Source: Mycobacterium gordonae (GTDB lineage: Bacteria > Actinomycetota > Actinomycetes > Mycobacteriales > Mycobacteriaceae). Taken from it: a stretch of DNA of 64,000 bases. Location: the NCBI RefSeq assembly GCF_017086405.1, contig NZ_CP070973.1, forward strand, positions 2,418,001-2,482,000, given 5' to 3'. Below, in pieces: positions 38,374 to 47,900 of the stretch (position 1 is the stretch's first letter; each line of letters begins with the position of its first letter). A model generated the notes under the pieces. The model was not told the DNA's origin, did not search any database, and saw nothing but the letters and a program-made list of their open reading frames with translations. The translations under genes were made by a program, and so were the position numbers.

Positions 38374-38787
38374 TCAGTCCGTTGCGAGCCGCTCCAGCAT
38401 GCTCTTGAAATCTCGCCGCTGAGTTTCGGTCAACCTGGCCAGAATGCGGGCGTCGGCGGTGCGCACCACTGCCTCGGCCTGCTGTAGCAAATCCTGGCCC
38501 GGTTTGGTCAGGGACGCCGGCAGGGAGCGCCCGGAGGACACCGATGCCGGCCGGGCGACCGCGCCGAGGTCTTCGAGTTTGCGCAGCACCGTGTTCATGG
38601 CCTGCGGCGTGACGCTCGCATGCCGGGCCAGCTCGGCGCTGGACAATCCCGGCGACAGGGACAGAATGCGCAGGCACACGAATTCGGGCAGCGTCAGCCC
38701 GAGCGGACTCAACGCCGCGGACACCTCGGGCCGCAGCACGGCCGTCACCCGGTACAGCAGATATCCCAGCGGTGCGTCCGAACTCAT
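38374..38787 (-). CDS. MarR-family transcriptional regulator (Rv2887 homolog)
   Basis: The ATG at 38787 gives 137 residues and aligns with the start I recall for Rv2887 (ending DDAPLGYLLYRV). A winged helix is visible: LPEFVCLRILSLSPGLSS, then AELARHASVTPQAMNTVLRKLEDLGAV as recognition helix and wing. Mutations in Rv2887 cause drug resistance in M. tuberculosis by derepressing a methyltransferase (Rv0560c). A partial palindrome TATCAAGGATGTTGACA overlaps the region 38787-38803, just at the start codon, and would be a fitting autoregulatory operator. Confidence 0.92.
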   Translation of the reverse strand: MSSDAPLGYLLYRVTAVLRPEVSAALSPLGLTLPEFVCLRILSLSPGLSSAELARHASVTPQAMNTVLRKLEDLGAVARPASVSSGRSLPASLTKPGQDLLQQAEAVVRTADARILARLTETQRRDFKSMLERLATD

Positions 38788-39104
38788 ATCAAGGATGTTG
38801 ACACACCAGCCCGCCCGGCCAGGCAGCCAGGCGACACATTGGCTATTCGTGAAATTGGAATATGCCCTAATTCGGTCACCACAAATGCGGGACAACCGAT
38901 ACCAATGTTGCGCAAGTGGGCTTTCCCTGATGTGTGTCCCAACTCAAATAGGTCGCGTTTGTGCAGCTAGAAACACTATTTCAGGTAATTCCGGCAGCCG
39001 CGGTGTTTGAGGTGGTGCGGCACGGGCAATGGCTTTGAGGTGCGGTTGTGTGCCCAACGTCGGGAGCGCGCCGCTTCGAACGACACCAACGGAGAGGAAT
39101 CAGC
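38788..39104. promoter_or_regulatory. Divergent MarR/DUF1942 intergenic region
   Basis: No gene is supported in these 317 bp. The middle is AT-richer than the rest (for example around 38840-38880 and 38940-38990). A MarR-like imperfect palindrome (TATCAA-ggatg-TTGACA, 5 of 6 positions matching) lies at its left end, and the DUF1942 gene has an AGAGGAATC ribosome-binding site at its right end. I could not fix -10 and -35 elements for either gene. Confidence 0.4.
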
Positions 39105-39755
39105 GTGAAGTTCACCACCACCACTGCTAAGACTGCAATCGCTGCCGCGGGAATAGCGGCGGTAAGCCTGTTCGGCGCGGCGGCCGCCTCGGCGACCCCG
39201 GGCGTCCCCGAGGGGCTCGGTACTCCGCAGACCCTGGTCGACGGCGCGCTGGTCACCGACTACACCGTCAGCAACCTGCAGCCCGCCAGCGTGACCATTC
39301 CCGGCTATACCCCCGCAGGTCAGTTGTGGCAGGCCGATGTCACCGCCCGGGCCAACAGCGGCGTGGTGACACCCGTCGTCTCGAACTTCAACGCCCGCGC
39401 CGGTGAGCAGAACTACCGGGTCATCAGCGCTCCGGCTACCCCCCAGGGTCTAAGCCCCGCTCCCATCACCCAGGGCGGCAACTCGACCGGCAAGCTCTAC
39501 TTCGACGTGACCGGCGCCGCGCCTAACGGGGTCGTCTACAACGACGGCGTGCAGGACGTGCTGGTGTGGGACACCAACCCGGCGGGCCTCCCGGCGCCGA
39601 ACTCGATTCCGGGCCAGCAGCCCAACACCATGCCCGGCCAGCAGCCGAACACCATGCCCGGCCAGCCGAACACCGGCCAGCCCAACACCATGCCCGGCCA
39701 GCCGAACACCGGCCAGTCCGGCATGATGCCTAGCGAGCCGATTCAGCAGAGCTGA
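39105..39755 (+). CDS. DUF1942/MPT63-like secreted protein with C-terminal PNTMPGQ repeats
   Basis: The GTG at 39105 begins a signal peptide (MKFTTTTAKTAIAAAGIAAV, cleaved near ASA) in a 216-residue protein. Residues of about 35-160 match the MPT63/DUF1942 beta-sandwich: TIPGYTPAGQLWQADVT, GVVTPVVSNFNAR, NYRVI, GNSTGKLYFDVTG, and the end DVLVWD. The last 50 residues are tandem units built from PNTMPGQ, PNTGQ and QQ. MPT63 is a major secreted antigen of M. tuberculosis of unknown role. I recall no counterpart at this position in H37Rv. Confidence 0.88.
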   Translation: MKFTTTTAKTAIAAAGIAAVSLFGAAAASATPGVPEGLGTPQTLVDGALVTDYTVSNLQPASVTIPGYTPAGQLWQADVTARANSGVVTPVVSNFNARAGEQNYRVISAPATPQGLSPAPITQGGNSTGKLYFDVTGAAPNGVVYNDGVQDVLVWDTNPAGLPAPNSIPGQQPNTMPGQQPNTMPGQPNTGQPNTMPGQPNTGQSGMMPSEPIQQS

Positions 39756-39767
39756 CCAACATCGCCC

Positions 39768-39799
39768 CCTCCCCGCACCACGGCCATGGTGCGGGGAGG
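39768..39799 (+). terminator. Intrinsic terminator after the DUF1942 gene
   Basis: CCTCCCCGCACCA (39768-39780) and its exact reverse complement (39787-39799) form a 13-bp stem with a 6-base loop, followed by TTTGCGCTCT. It starts 13 bp after the DUF1942 stop and fits a rho-independent terminator. Confidence 0.85.
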
Positions 39800-39869
39800 T
39801 TTGCGCTCTGCCGACCAGAATGCCGCGGCCCTATGAGTTGTCTATGGGCGATGTGGGTATGTGCACGCT

Positions 39870-40808
39870 ATGACCCACACCACTGATCATCGGCCCAGCG
39901 AAGTTGTCGACCAGGCGCAGCGGTTCGCCGACGATGCGCGTGCGGCGATGCAGAAGAAGCGTGAGAAGCAAGACGGCGGAGTGAGCGGCTGGGTGGCCGA
40001 CCGGGCCGGTGAATGGGACCTCGACGGCCAGGACGAAGTCACCATGCACCGGCAGAAGTTCTTCTGGAACGCGCTGGTGGACTACTGGTTTCGCATGGAG
40101 GTCGACGGCTGGGAGAACGTAGGGCAGGCGCCCGTGCTGTTGATCGGAATTCACTCGGGGGCGCCTTTCGTATGGGACGCATGGACCGTCGGGCTGCAAT
40201 GGTGGCGACGGTTCGGACCGGAACGCCCGTTGCACGGCACCGCGCACGACGCGCTGATGGCCATCCCGGGTATCGGTCGTTACTTTCGGGCGATGGGTGT
40301 GTTGCCCGCCGCCCCCGACGCGATCGCCACCGCGCTGGCCCACGGGCGCGACGTGGCCTTGTGGCCCGGGGGAGAGGTGGACTCGCTGCGGCCCTGGACG
40401 GAGCGTGACCGCGCTATCCTGGCCGGCCGCAAGGGATTTGTGAAAATGGCCATCCGCGCAGGAGTGCCGATCGTGCCGATCGCCACAGTCGGCGGGGCCG
40501 ACGCCATGCCGGTCCTGATCCGCGGCGATCGGCTGTCGCGAATGTTGCGGCTGGACAAGTTGCTTCGGCTTAAAGTGTTCCCGCTGGCGATCTCGTTGCC
40601 CTGGGGTATTGCACCGGCCGCCCTTCCGCAGTTTCCGCTACCGGCCAAGATCAGGACGCGGTTCATGCCGCCGATCGACGTCGACCACGACCCCGAGCGT
40701 GCCGAGGATGAAGACTACCTCGACGCCAAGTATCGCGAGGTCCAGGACAGCATCCAGCGCGGCATGGACGCGCTGGCCCGCAAACGCGCCTTGCCGGTAT
40801 TCGGCTAG
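39870..40808 (+). CDS. Lysophospholipid acyltransferase family protein
   Basis: The 312-residue protein (ATG at 39870; a GTG at 39861 would add three residues) resembles 1-acyl-glycerol-3-phosphate acyltransferases. The catalytic region reads LLIGIHSGAPFVWDAW, with histidine seven residues before the aspartate rather than the usual HxxxxD, and the phosphate-binding block reads ALWPGGEVDSLRPW, followed by GRKGFVKMAIRAGVPIVPIATVGGA. It has few clear membrane segments. Which acyl acceptor it uses is unknown. It lies between the DUF1942 gene and a convergent regulator. Confidence 0.82.
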   Translation: MTHTTDHRPSEVVDQAQRFADDARAAMQKKREKQDGGVSGWVADRAGEWDLDGQDEVTMHRQKFFWNALVDYWFRMEVDGWENVGQAPVLLIGIHSGAPFVWDAWTVGLQWWRRFGPERPLHGTAHDALMAIPGIGRYFRAMGVLPAAPDAIATALAHGRDVALWPGGEVDSLRPWTERDRAILAGRKGFVKMAIRAGVPIVPIATVGGADAMPVLIRGDRLSRMLRLDKLLRLKVFPLAISLPWGIAPAALPQFPLPAKIRTRFMPPIDVDHDPERAEDEDYLDAKYREVQDSIQRGMDALARKRALPVFG

Positions 40809-40812
40809 GGAT

Positions 40813-41544
40813 TCATTGGGCGATCGAGTCGCGGTCGAGGCCTGTCCACGCGGGGTTGAGCACCGATTCTCCGACGATCCACCGCGGCTGCGGTGGGGAC
40901 ACCGCCATGTACCCCACGCCCCGGACCGTGTCGACCATCGCCTCGTGCGCGGCGCCGAGTTTGGCGCGCAGTCGCCGCACGTGCACATCGACGGTGCGCA
41001 CCCTGCCGTTGCTTTCGTAACCCCACACCTCATGCATCAGGCGCGTCCGGCTGAAGGCCCGACCGGCGTGCTGGACAAGGAAATTCAGCAATTTGAACTC
41101 AGTCAGGGTGAGGCCCAGGTCCGTGCCCTTCAAGGACACCGTGTAGCTGGCCGGATGCAGCGTGAGGTCCCCGAACTGCAGCATGCCGCCCAGGGCCTTG
41201 CGTCGGCGCGTGACGGCCAAGCGCAATCGCGCCTGTAACTCCGCGGCGCCGGCCGCGGCCAAGAGCACGTCGTCGAAGTTCCAGTCGACGTCGACTTCCA
41301 CGAAGTCGGCTGGCGCGACCACGGCGACGACGGCCAGCGCCGGGCTGTTCGCCGTCAGATGCCGACAAGCCGTGCGGGCGGCCACCAGGTCGGCGCGGGC
41401 GTCGATGATGGCGACATCCGCGCCGTCGGTCCGGCTGACGTCACCCCCGGCCAACGGCGCAACGCTGACGGTCAAGGCGAAGGTGTCCAAGGTAGGCAAC
41501 ACGGACTGAAAGTCGGACTGATTGGTCAGCAGCAGAACGTCCAA
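40813..41544 (-). CDS. OmpR-type transcriptional regulator, GlnR-like (Rv2884 homolog)
   Basis: The open frame extends to 41634; I chose the TTG at 41544 because the receiver-like domain begins LDVLLLTNQSD, as in GlnR. The domain keeps an aspartate (AIIDARADL) but the usual acidic pair and switch residues are missing, so it is an atypical receiver. The C-terminal winged helix is typical of OmpR (LTLTEFKLLNFLVQHAGRAFSR, VWGYESNGRVRTVDVHVRRLRAKLG). GlnR in M. tuberculosis controls nitrogen genes. It corresponds to Rv2884, an orphan without a sensor kinase. The start stays uncertain. Confidence 0.85.
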   Translation of the reverse strand: MDVLLLTNQSDFQSVLPTLDTFALTVSVAPLAGGDVSRTDGADVAIIDARADLVAARTACRHLTANSPALAVVAVVAPADFVEVDVDWNFDDVLLAAAGAAELQARLRLAVTRRRKALGGMLQFGDLTLHPASYTVSLKGTDLGLTLTEFKLLNFLVQHAGRAFSRTRLMHEVWGYESNGRVRTVDVHVRRLRAKLGAAHEAMVDTVRGVGYMAVSPPQPRWIVGESVLNPAWTGLDRDSIAQ

Positions 41545-41725
41545 CCGCCATCTCCAAACCTTCAGGTGGTGCCCACGTCCCACCGACTGTCCCCCGGCCC
41601 CCGACACGTCCGCCACCTCCGTGGAGATGTTCACCCCGACGAAATGTCGAATACCCCATTCAGCGTGCGATTATTCCATTTTTGTTACCGCGGGTATCGC
41701 AAAACGGTCAGTTCTGGCAAAGTTC

Positions 41726-41761
41726 GATGGGCCCGGTCCGTATACACAGACCGGGCCCATC
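41726..41761 (-). terminator. 13-bp perfect hairpin downstream of the CsbD-like gene
   Basis: GATGGGCCCGGTC (41726-41738) and its exact reverse complement (41749-41761) enclose a 10-base loop. The stem lies 13 bp beyond the CsbD-like stop on the minus strand and so fits a terminator, although no U-tract follows, as is common in mycobacteria. Confidence 0.75.
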
Positions 41762-41774
41762 CTGGAGACAAGCT

Positions 41775-42011
41775 TTACTGGTTGGACTTCTGGCGCTCCT
41801 CGGCGACCTCGGCTGCACCGCGAGCAGCCTCGGCCTGAGCTTCCTTCTTCGCCGCGTCGCGCTGCGCCTCAGCCTTGTCCTGCTGCGCTTCGCCTTCGTT
41901 GACCAGGTCGCCGCGACCGGTCACAGTCCCAATGGCCTCCTTGGCCTTGCCCTTGACGTCCTCGACGATTCCCTTGACCGCTTCGGCCGGGCCCGAGTTG
42001 CTGTCTGCCAT
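41775..42011 (-). CDS. CsbD-like stress protein
   Basis: The 78-residue protein starts at ATG after the ribosome-binding site AGGGAAGGAACACC. It is hydrophilic, has no cysteine and shows the CsbD-like pattern (AEAVKGIVEDVKGKAKEAIG, DLVNEGEAQQDKAEAQRDAA), with a long charged amphipathic helix. Such proteins are induced in stress and are named for B. subtilis CsbD; function is unknown. A similar protein in mycobacteria has been described as microaggregate-binding. It stands alone between a regulator and pyrH. Confidence 0.86.
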   Translation of the reverse strand: MADSNSGPAEAVKGIVEDVKGKAKEAIGTVTGRGDLVNEGEAQQDKAEAQRDAAKKEAQAEAARGAAEVAEERQKSNQ

Positions 42012-42287
42012 GGTGTTCCTTCCCTTGGTCGCCGCAGTAGCCGACGATGCGTCGACGGGGCTGAGTTCACCGATCGAAGAAACGACCGGCCTGCTTCATG
42101 GCGAGGCGGGTCCTTCTGCTCAAGACCTCGTTCATCACCGCGTGCTGCGGATTCCCGAACCGGCTGATGGTCAAACATGTGTGGTCGGTTTGGGCACCCC
42201 GCCCACGCCAAAGCGGACCGATGAGGCAGGATGAGGGGCGCCGTTCCGGGGTGGTGACCGGGATGGCACTCTCATGCGAGGAGACTG
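42012..42287. other. CsbD/pyrH intergenic region
   Basis: No gene is supported in these 276 bp; translations of both strands look like noise. The pyrH start is preceded by GCGAGGAGACTG, a good ribosome-binding site. I saw no clear promoter or riboswitch. Confidence 0.5.
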
Positions 42288-43061
42288 ATGACGGAGTCCA
42301 GGGAGCCCCAAGCCGCCGGCGCGGCAGCCCCGAGGACCAGCGCCAACGGCTCGTCCTCGACCTACTCACGCGTGCTGCTCAAGCTCGGCGGCGAGATGTT
42401 CGGGGGAGGGCAGGTCGGGTTGGACCCCGACGTCGTCGCGCTGGTGGCCCGGCAGATCGCCGAGGTGGTCCGCAGCGGTGTGCAGGTTGCGGTGGTGATC
42501 GGAGGCGGCAACTTCTTCCGCGGCGCGCAGCTCCAACAGCGGGGCATGGAACGCACCAGGTCGGACTACATGGGCATGCTCGGCACCGTGATGAACAGTC
42601 TTGCGCTGCAGGACTTCCTGGAGAAGGAAGGCATCGTCACCCGGGTGCAGACCGCGATCACGATGGGTCAGGTGGCCGAGCCGTATCTTCCGTTGCGGGC
42701 GGTGCGCCACCTGGAGAAGGGCCGGGTCGTGATCTTCGGCGCCGGCATGGGCCTGCCCTACTTCTCCACCGACACCACCGCCGCGCAGCGGGCCCTGGAG
42801 ATCGGCGCCGACGTGGTGCTGATGGCCAAAGCGGTCGACGGTGTTTTCGCCGAGGACCCGCGGGAGAATCCCGAGGCGGAGCTGCTCACCGCCATCAGCC
42901 ATCGTGAAGTCATCGACCGCGGCCTGCGGGTGGCCGATGCCACCGCGTTCAGTCTCTGTATGGACAATGGCATGCCGATCCTGGTGTTCAACTTGCTGAC
43001 CGACGGCAATATCGCGCGGGCGGTGGCAGGTGAGAAAATCGGGACGCTGGTCACCAGCTGA
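42288..43061 (+). CDS. pyrH: UMP kinase
   Basis: The 257-residue protein starts at ATG. PyrH phosphorylates UMP in pyrimidine synthesis. After a variable 25-residue N-terminus it has the amino-acid-kinase fold: [63 protein letters not shown], and [19 protein letters not shown]. It is the start of the conserved pyrH-frr-cdsA block and corresponds to Rv2883c. The frr gene follows after 92 bp. Confidence 0.96.
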   Translation: MTESREPQAAGAAAPRTSANGSSSTYSRVLLKLGGEMFGGGQVGLDPDVVALVARQIAEVVRSGVQVAVVIGGGNFFRGAQLQQRGMERTRSDYMGMLGTVMNSLALQDFLEKEGIVTRVQTAITMGQVAEPYLPLRAVRHLEKGRVVIFGAGMGLPYFSTDTTAAQRALEIGADVVLMAKAVDGVFAEDPRENPEAELLTAISHREVIDRGLRVADATAFSLCMDNGMPILVFNLLTDGNIARAVAGEKIGTLVTS

Positions 43062-43153
43062 CCGGAAAGACGTAATAATGATCCGCGCTTGCGACGATGC
43101 AGCTAGCACCGATGCGGGGGCACCACCCGCTTGCGGGGGAAGGAGCGGCGCAC

Positions 43154-43711
43154 GTGATTGACGAGGCTATCTTCGATGCCGAGGAGAAGATGGAGAAGGC
43201 CGTGGCGGTGGCCCGCGACGACCTGTCCACCATCCGGACCGGGCGCGCGAACCCGGGGATGTTCTCCCGGATCGTCATCGACTACTACGGCGCAATGACC
43301 CCGATCACCCAGTTGGCCAGCATCAACGTCCCCGAGGCGCGGATGGTGGTGATCAAGCCCTACGAAGCCAACCAGCTCAATGCCATCGAGACCGCGATCC
43401 GCAATTCCGACCTGGGCGTGAACCCCACCAACGACGGCACGATCATCCGGGTCGCCATCCCGCAGCTGACCGAGGAGCGCCGCCGGGAGCTGGTCAAACA
43501 GGCGAAGGCCAAGGGCGAGGACGCCCGGGTATCGGTGCGCAACATTCGTCGCAAGGCGATGGAGGAGTTGCACCGCATCCGCAAGGACGGCGAGGCCGGT
43601 GAGGACGAGGTGGGGCGCGCCGAGAAGGATCTGGAAAAGGCCACCCACCAGTACGTCGCCCAGATCGACGATCTGGTCAAACACAAAGAGGGCGAGCTGC
43701 TGGAGGTCTAG
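43154..43711 (+). CDS. frr: Ribosome recycling factor
   Basis: The GTG at 43154, behind GGGGGAAGGAGC, gives 185 residues, the normal RRF length. The frame open from 43097 has no RRF character. RRF and EF-G split the post-termination ribosome. It has the three-helix bundle pattern with [62 protein letters not shown] and [19 protein letters not shown]. Confidence 0.96.
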   Translation: MIDEAIFDAEEKMEKAVAVARDDLSTIRTGRANPGMFSRIVIDYYGAMTPITQLASINVPEARMVVIKPYEANQLNAIETAIRNSDLGVNPTNDGTIIRVAIPQLTEERRRELVKQAKAKGEDARVSVRNIRRKAMEELHRIRKDGEAGEDEVGRAEKDLEKATHQYVAQIDDLVKHKEGELLEV

Positions 43712-43743
43712 CGACCAACCCGCAGCTCAGTCACTTGAAGTCC

Positions 43744-44688
43744 GTGGCAACCACCGATGCCGGCACCGGCAACCCGACCGACGAACCGGCCCGTGAACCG
43801 GCCCACGTCTCCACCGAGCCGGTGAAGAAGAAGTCCCGAGCCGGGCGCGATCTGCCCGCGGCCATCGCGGTAGGCGCCAGCATCGGGGCCGTCCTCATCG
43901 CGACGATGGTGTGGTTCCCGCATTTCTGGGTGGTGTATTGCGCCCTGGCCACCCTGGTGGCCAGTCACGAGGTGGTCCGGCGGCTGCGCGAGGCCGGTTA
44001 CCTGATTCCGGTCATTCCGCTGCTGATCGGCGGACAGGTGACCGTCTGGTTGACCTGGCCGTATCGCGCAGTCGGCGCGCTGGCCGGCTTCGGCGGCATG
44101 GTCGTGGTCTGCATGATCTGGCGCCTGTTCATGCAGGACGAGCCGGCCGCCGTCGATCAGCAGGCGGGCCCGGACGATGCGCCGCCAGCCAGGAACTACC
44201 TGCGCGACGTGTCGGCCACCGTTTTCCTGTGCGTCTGGGTTCCATTGTTCGCGTCGTTCGCCGCGATGCTGGTCTACGACCCCAAGCACGGCCCGGGATG
44301 GGTGTTCTGCATGATGATCGCCGTCGTGTCCTCAGACACCGGGGGATACGCGGTGGGGGCATTGTTCGGCAAACATCCGATGGTGCCGATGATCAGCCCG
44401 AAAAAGTCCTGGGAAGGGTTCGGCGGATCACTGGTGTGCGGCATCACCGCAACGATCCTGACCGCAACATTCCTGGCCGGAAAATCATGGTGGGTCGGTG
44501 CCCTGCTGGGTTTGCTGTTCGTGATCACCACCACGCTGGGCGACCTGATCGAGTCCCAGGTGAAGCGTGATCTGGGGATCAAAGACATGGGCCGGCTGCT
44601 GCCGGGGCACGGCGGTCTGATGGACCGGCTCGACGGTATCCTGCCGTCTGCGGTCGCGGCGTGGACCGTCCTGACGCTGTTGCCCTGA
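43744..44688 (+). CDS. cdsA: Phosphatidate cytidylyltransferase
   Basis: The GTG at 43744 gives 314 residues; a TTG three codons earlier is also possible. CdsA makes CDP-diacylglycerol from phosphatidate and CTP. After a polar N-terminus of about 40 residues it has about seven membrane helices and the CDS signature QVKRDLGIKDMGRLLPGHGG with MDRLD behind it. It forms the usual block with pyrH and frr. The next gene, a PE_PGRS, is not there in H37Rv as I remember. Confidence 0.96.
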   Translation: MATTDAGTGNPTDEPAREPAHVSTEPVKKKSRAGRDLPAAIAVGASIGAVLIATMVWFPHFWVVYCALATLVASHEVVRRLREAGYLIPVIPLLIGGQVTVWLTWPYRAVGALAGFGGMVVVCMIWRLFMQDEPAAVDQQAGPDDAPPARNYLRDVSATVFLCVWVPLFASFAAMLVYDPKHGPGWVFCMMIAVVSSDTGGYAVGALFGKHPMVPMISPKKSWEGFGGSLVCGITATILTATFLAGKSWWVGALLGLLFVITTTLGDLIESQVKRDLGIKDMGRLLPGHGGLMDRLDGILPSAVAAWTVLTLLP

Positions 44689-44958
44689 TTTCGCGGGGTC
44701 GATCACCGAACATCAAACGCGGGCCGGCTTCGCCATGAGTTCCGGTCGTTGAGGCGCCCACCAATTTGTCGTGCCGTGAGACGCACACCGTGCCGTCCCG
44801 CGCGATAACCGCACGTCGGACCCGCGCCGTGAGACAGCCTCACGACGGGGTTGCCGAGGACCGATCTCACTTGCCGAAACGCCGTTGACTTCGGCATATC
44901 CGCTGGTCAGGATCGCGGCGACGGAATTGCCGTTTCACCGGGTTACTCGGAGGTCGCG
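44689..44958 (+). promoter_or_regulatory. cdsA/PE_PGRS intergenic region with candidate promoter
   Basis: TTGACT (44885-44890) and CAGGAT (44908-44913) are spaced by 17 bases and fit a housekeeping promoter, with a leader of about 40 nt before the PE_PGRS start. GCCGTGAGAC occurs twice (about 44773 and 44827). No gene is seen in the 270 bp. Confidence 0.45.
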
Positions 44959-47900
44959 ATGTCTTTTGTGCATGTGGCGCCACAGATCGTGGGCGCGGCC
45001 GCGTCAGACCTGGCCCGCATCGGGGCCTCGGTCAGCGCGGCGAATGCGGCAGCGGCGAGTTCCACCTCCTCGGTGCTGGCCGCGGGCGCCGACGAGGTGT
45101 CGACGGCGATCGCATCGTTTTTCGGCACGCACGCACTGGAGTATCAGGCGCTCAACGCACAGGTAGCAGATTTCCAGGAGCGGTTTGTGCAGACACTGAA
45201 CTCGGGTGTGGGGGCATATGCCGCTGCCGAGTCGTTCAGTGCGCTGGACCTCGTTAACGCACCTGCCCAGGCTTTGCTGAGCCGTCCCCTGATCGGCAAC
45301 GGCGTCGACGGTGCCGCGGGCACTGGCCAGTCCGGCGGCCCCGGTGGTCTGCTGTGGGGCAACGGTGGGGCCGGCGGGTCGGGTGCGGTCGGCACGTCCG
45401 GTGGCGCCGGCGGGGCGGCCGGGTTGTTCGGCAACGGTGGCGCGGGTGGCGCCGGCGGGGTCGGCGGAGCTTCCGGGTCGGGCGGAGCCGGCGGGATCGG
45501 TGGTCAGGGTGGACTGTTGTACGGCAACGGTGGACGCGGTGGCGTCGGTGGCCAGGGCGCGCTCAGCAGTGGGGCCGGCGGCGCCGGCGGGCAGGCCCAG
45601 TTCTTCGGGGCAGGCGGGGCCGGCGGGGCCGGTGGTTCTGGCGCTGTGGGCACCTCGGGCGGGTTCGGTCAGTCCGGCGGCTCGGGCGGCACCGCCGGTG
45701 ACGGTGGTGCGGGTGGCCGCGGTGGATTGTTGATCGGAGCCGGCGGCGCCGGCGGTGTCGGCGGAGCCGGCGGTGACGGCGGTGCCGGCGGGGCCGGGGC
45801 GGACGGTGCTGCTCCGGGGGCTGCCGGAGGTCGCGGGGGCAGTGGCGGCCACGGTGGGGCCGGCGGGGTCGGGGGAGCCGGGGGTGAGGGTGGTCTGCTC
45901 GGATTCCTGGGCGATCAGGGTGCGGGTGGCGACGGCGGGGCCGGCGGGTCCGGCGGGGCTGCCGGAAATGGCGGCGACGGCGCGACGGGAACGGTTGGGG
46001 GCACCGGCATCGGCGGTGCTGGTGGCGTCGGGGGTGACCCGGGCCTCGGCGGTGCCGGTGGTGCCGGCGGCGTCGGCTCGACGCCGGGCGCGCATGGCGC
46101 CGCCGGACTCAACCCGACCAGCGGGGGTGACGGCGGCAACGGTGGCCGGGGTGCGGACTCGGTGCTGGCCGGGTTCTCCGGCGGCAAGGGCGGGGCCGGC
46201 GGTGACGGCGGCCGCTACGGCAACGGAGGTGCAGGCGGGCAGGGCGGTAGCGGTGTCGCCGGCACCGCCGGCCGGGACGGTGGCACGGCGGGTGCCTCCG
46301 GCGGTGCCGGAACTGGTGGCGGCGCCGCCGGCGACGGTGGGACCGGGGGAAGGGGCGGGGCAATGGCCGGTGCTGGTGGTGATGGTGGCGCCGGCGGTAC
46401 TGGTGGAACCGGCGGCGCCGGAGGTAGCGGCGCCGATGGTGCCGGGTCGAGGTTGTTGGGTGGCAGCGGTCAGGACGGCGGTGACGGGGGTGCCGGCGGT
46501 CGCGGCGGGGCTGGCGGCGCCGGCGGGTTGGGCGGTACAGCGCGGGCGGCCGGGTACGCCGACGGCGCCCGCGGTGTGGGTGGCGCCGGCGGGCAAGGTG
46601 GGCACGGGGGGGTCGCCGGCAACGGCGGTGACGGTCTGCTCGGCACATTCGGCGGTTTCGGGGACGGCTCGGGCGGCAACGGCGGTAACGGCGGCGACTC
46701 GGGCGCCGGCGGCGCCGGCGGAGCCGGCGGCATCGGATCGACGAAAGGTCTGGACGGCGCGGCAGGAGCCACGCCGCTGGGCGGCAACGGTGGAAACGGT
46801 GGCCGCGGCATCGACTCCCCGTTGGGCTTCATGCCCGGCGGTAACGGCGGTAACGGCGGTAACGGCGGGCTCCACGGCAACGGCGGTGCAGGCGCTAACG
46901 GCGGCAGCGGCTTCACCGGCGCCGCTGGTGCGGACGCAACCAGGCCGGGCACAGCCGGGGGCCGCGGTGGTGTGGGCAGCAACGGTGGTAACGGCGGCAG
47001 CGGCGGGATGGGTGGAGCCCTCGCCGGTGCCGGTGGTAACGGTGGTGCCGGTGGTAACGGCGGCGCTGGCGGGGCCGGCGGCACCGGCATTGACGGCGCT
47101 AACGGAGTCGTCGGCGGCGACATCAACGGGGGACCCGGCACCGACGGTGGTGCTGGCGGCGTCGGAGGGCTCGGGGGTCGTGGCGGTTTGGCTGGTCAGG
47201 CACCCGCGCCCGGATACTCCAGTGGCGCCGAGGGCGTGGGCGGGGCCGGCGGCAACGGCGGCGCCGGAGGGCTCGCCGGGGATGGCGGCCACGGCGCCGA
47301 CGCCGCAGACGGCACGGGACTCGCCGGCGGCAATGGCGGGCGCGGCGGCGACAACGGAGCCGGCGGAGCCGGCGGGCGGGGCGGTAGCGGCTCGATTCGT
47401 GGTGTGGACGGCGTCGCCGGGGCCACGTCGACTGCCGGTGGTAACGGCGGCGACGGTGGCGACGGCGCCAGCGGTGCAGCCGGTCAGCAGGGTGGCCACG
47501 GTGGGGCCGGTGGTGATGGCGGACGGTACGGCAACGGCGGGGAAGGCGGCGACGGTGGGGTGGGCGGGCGAGGTGCGGACGGTGGGTCGGGCGTCGGTCT
47601 GAGCGGCCGGCCCGGCGATGACGGCGGCGCCGGTGGTGATGGTGGTGCTGGCGGCCGGGGCGGTACGTTGGCGGGCCGCGGTGGTGACGGTGGTGACGGT
47701 GGCACCGGTGGTGGCGGTGGTGCCGGCGGCAAGGGCAGAGATGGTGCGGTGGTCGGCGGGGGAAACCTGTCGGGCTCTGACGGTGGTAACGGCGGGGGTG
47801 GCGGTGCCGGTGGAAACGGCGGCAATGCCGGATCGGGTGGTCGTTCTCAGGCCGCCGGCTACGCCGACGGCGCCCAGGGCGTAGGAGGAGCCGCGGGCGC

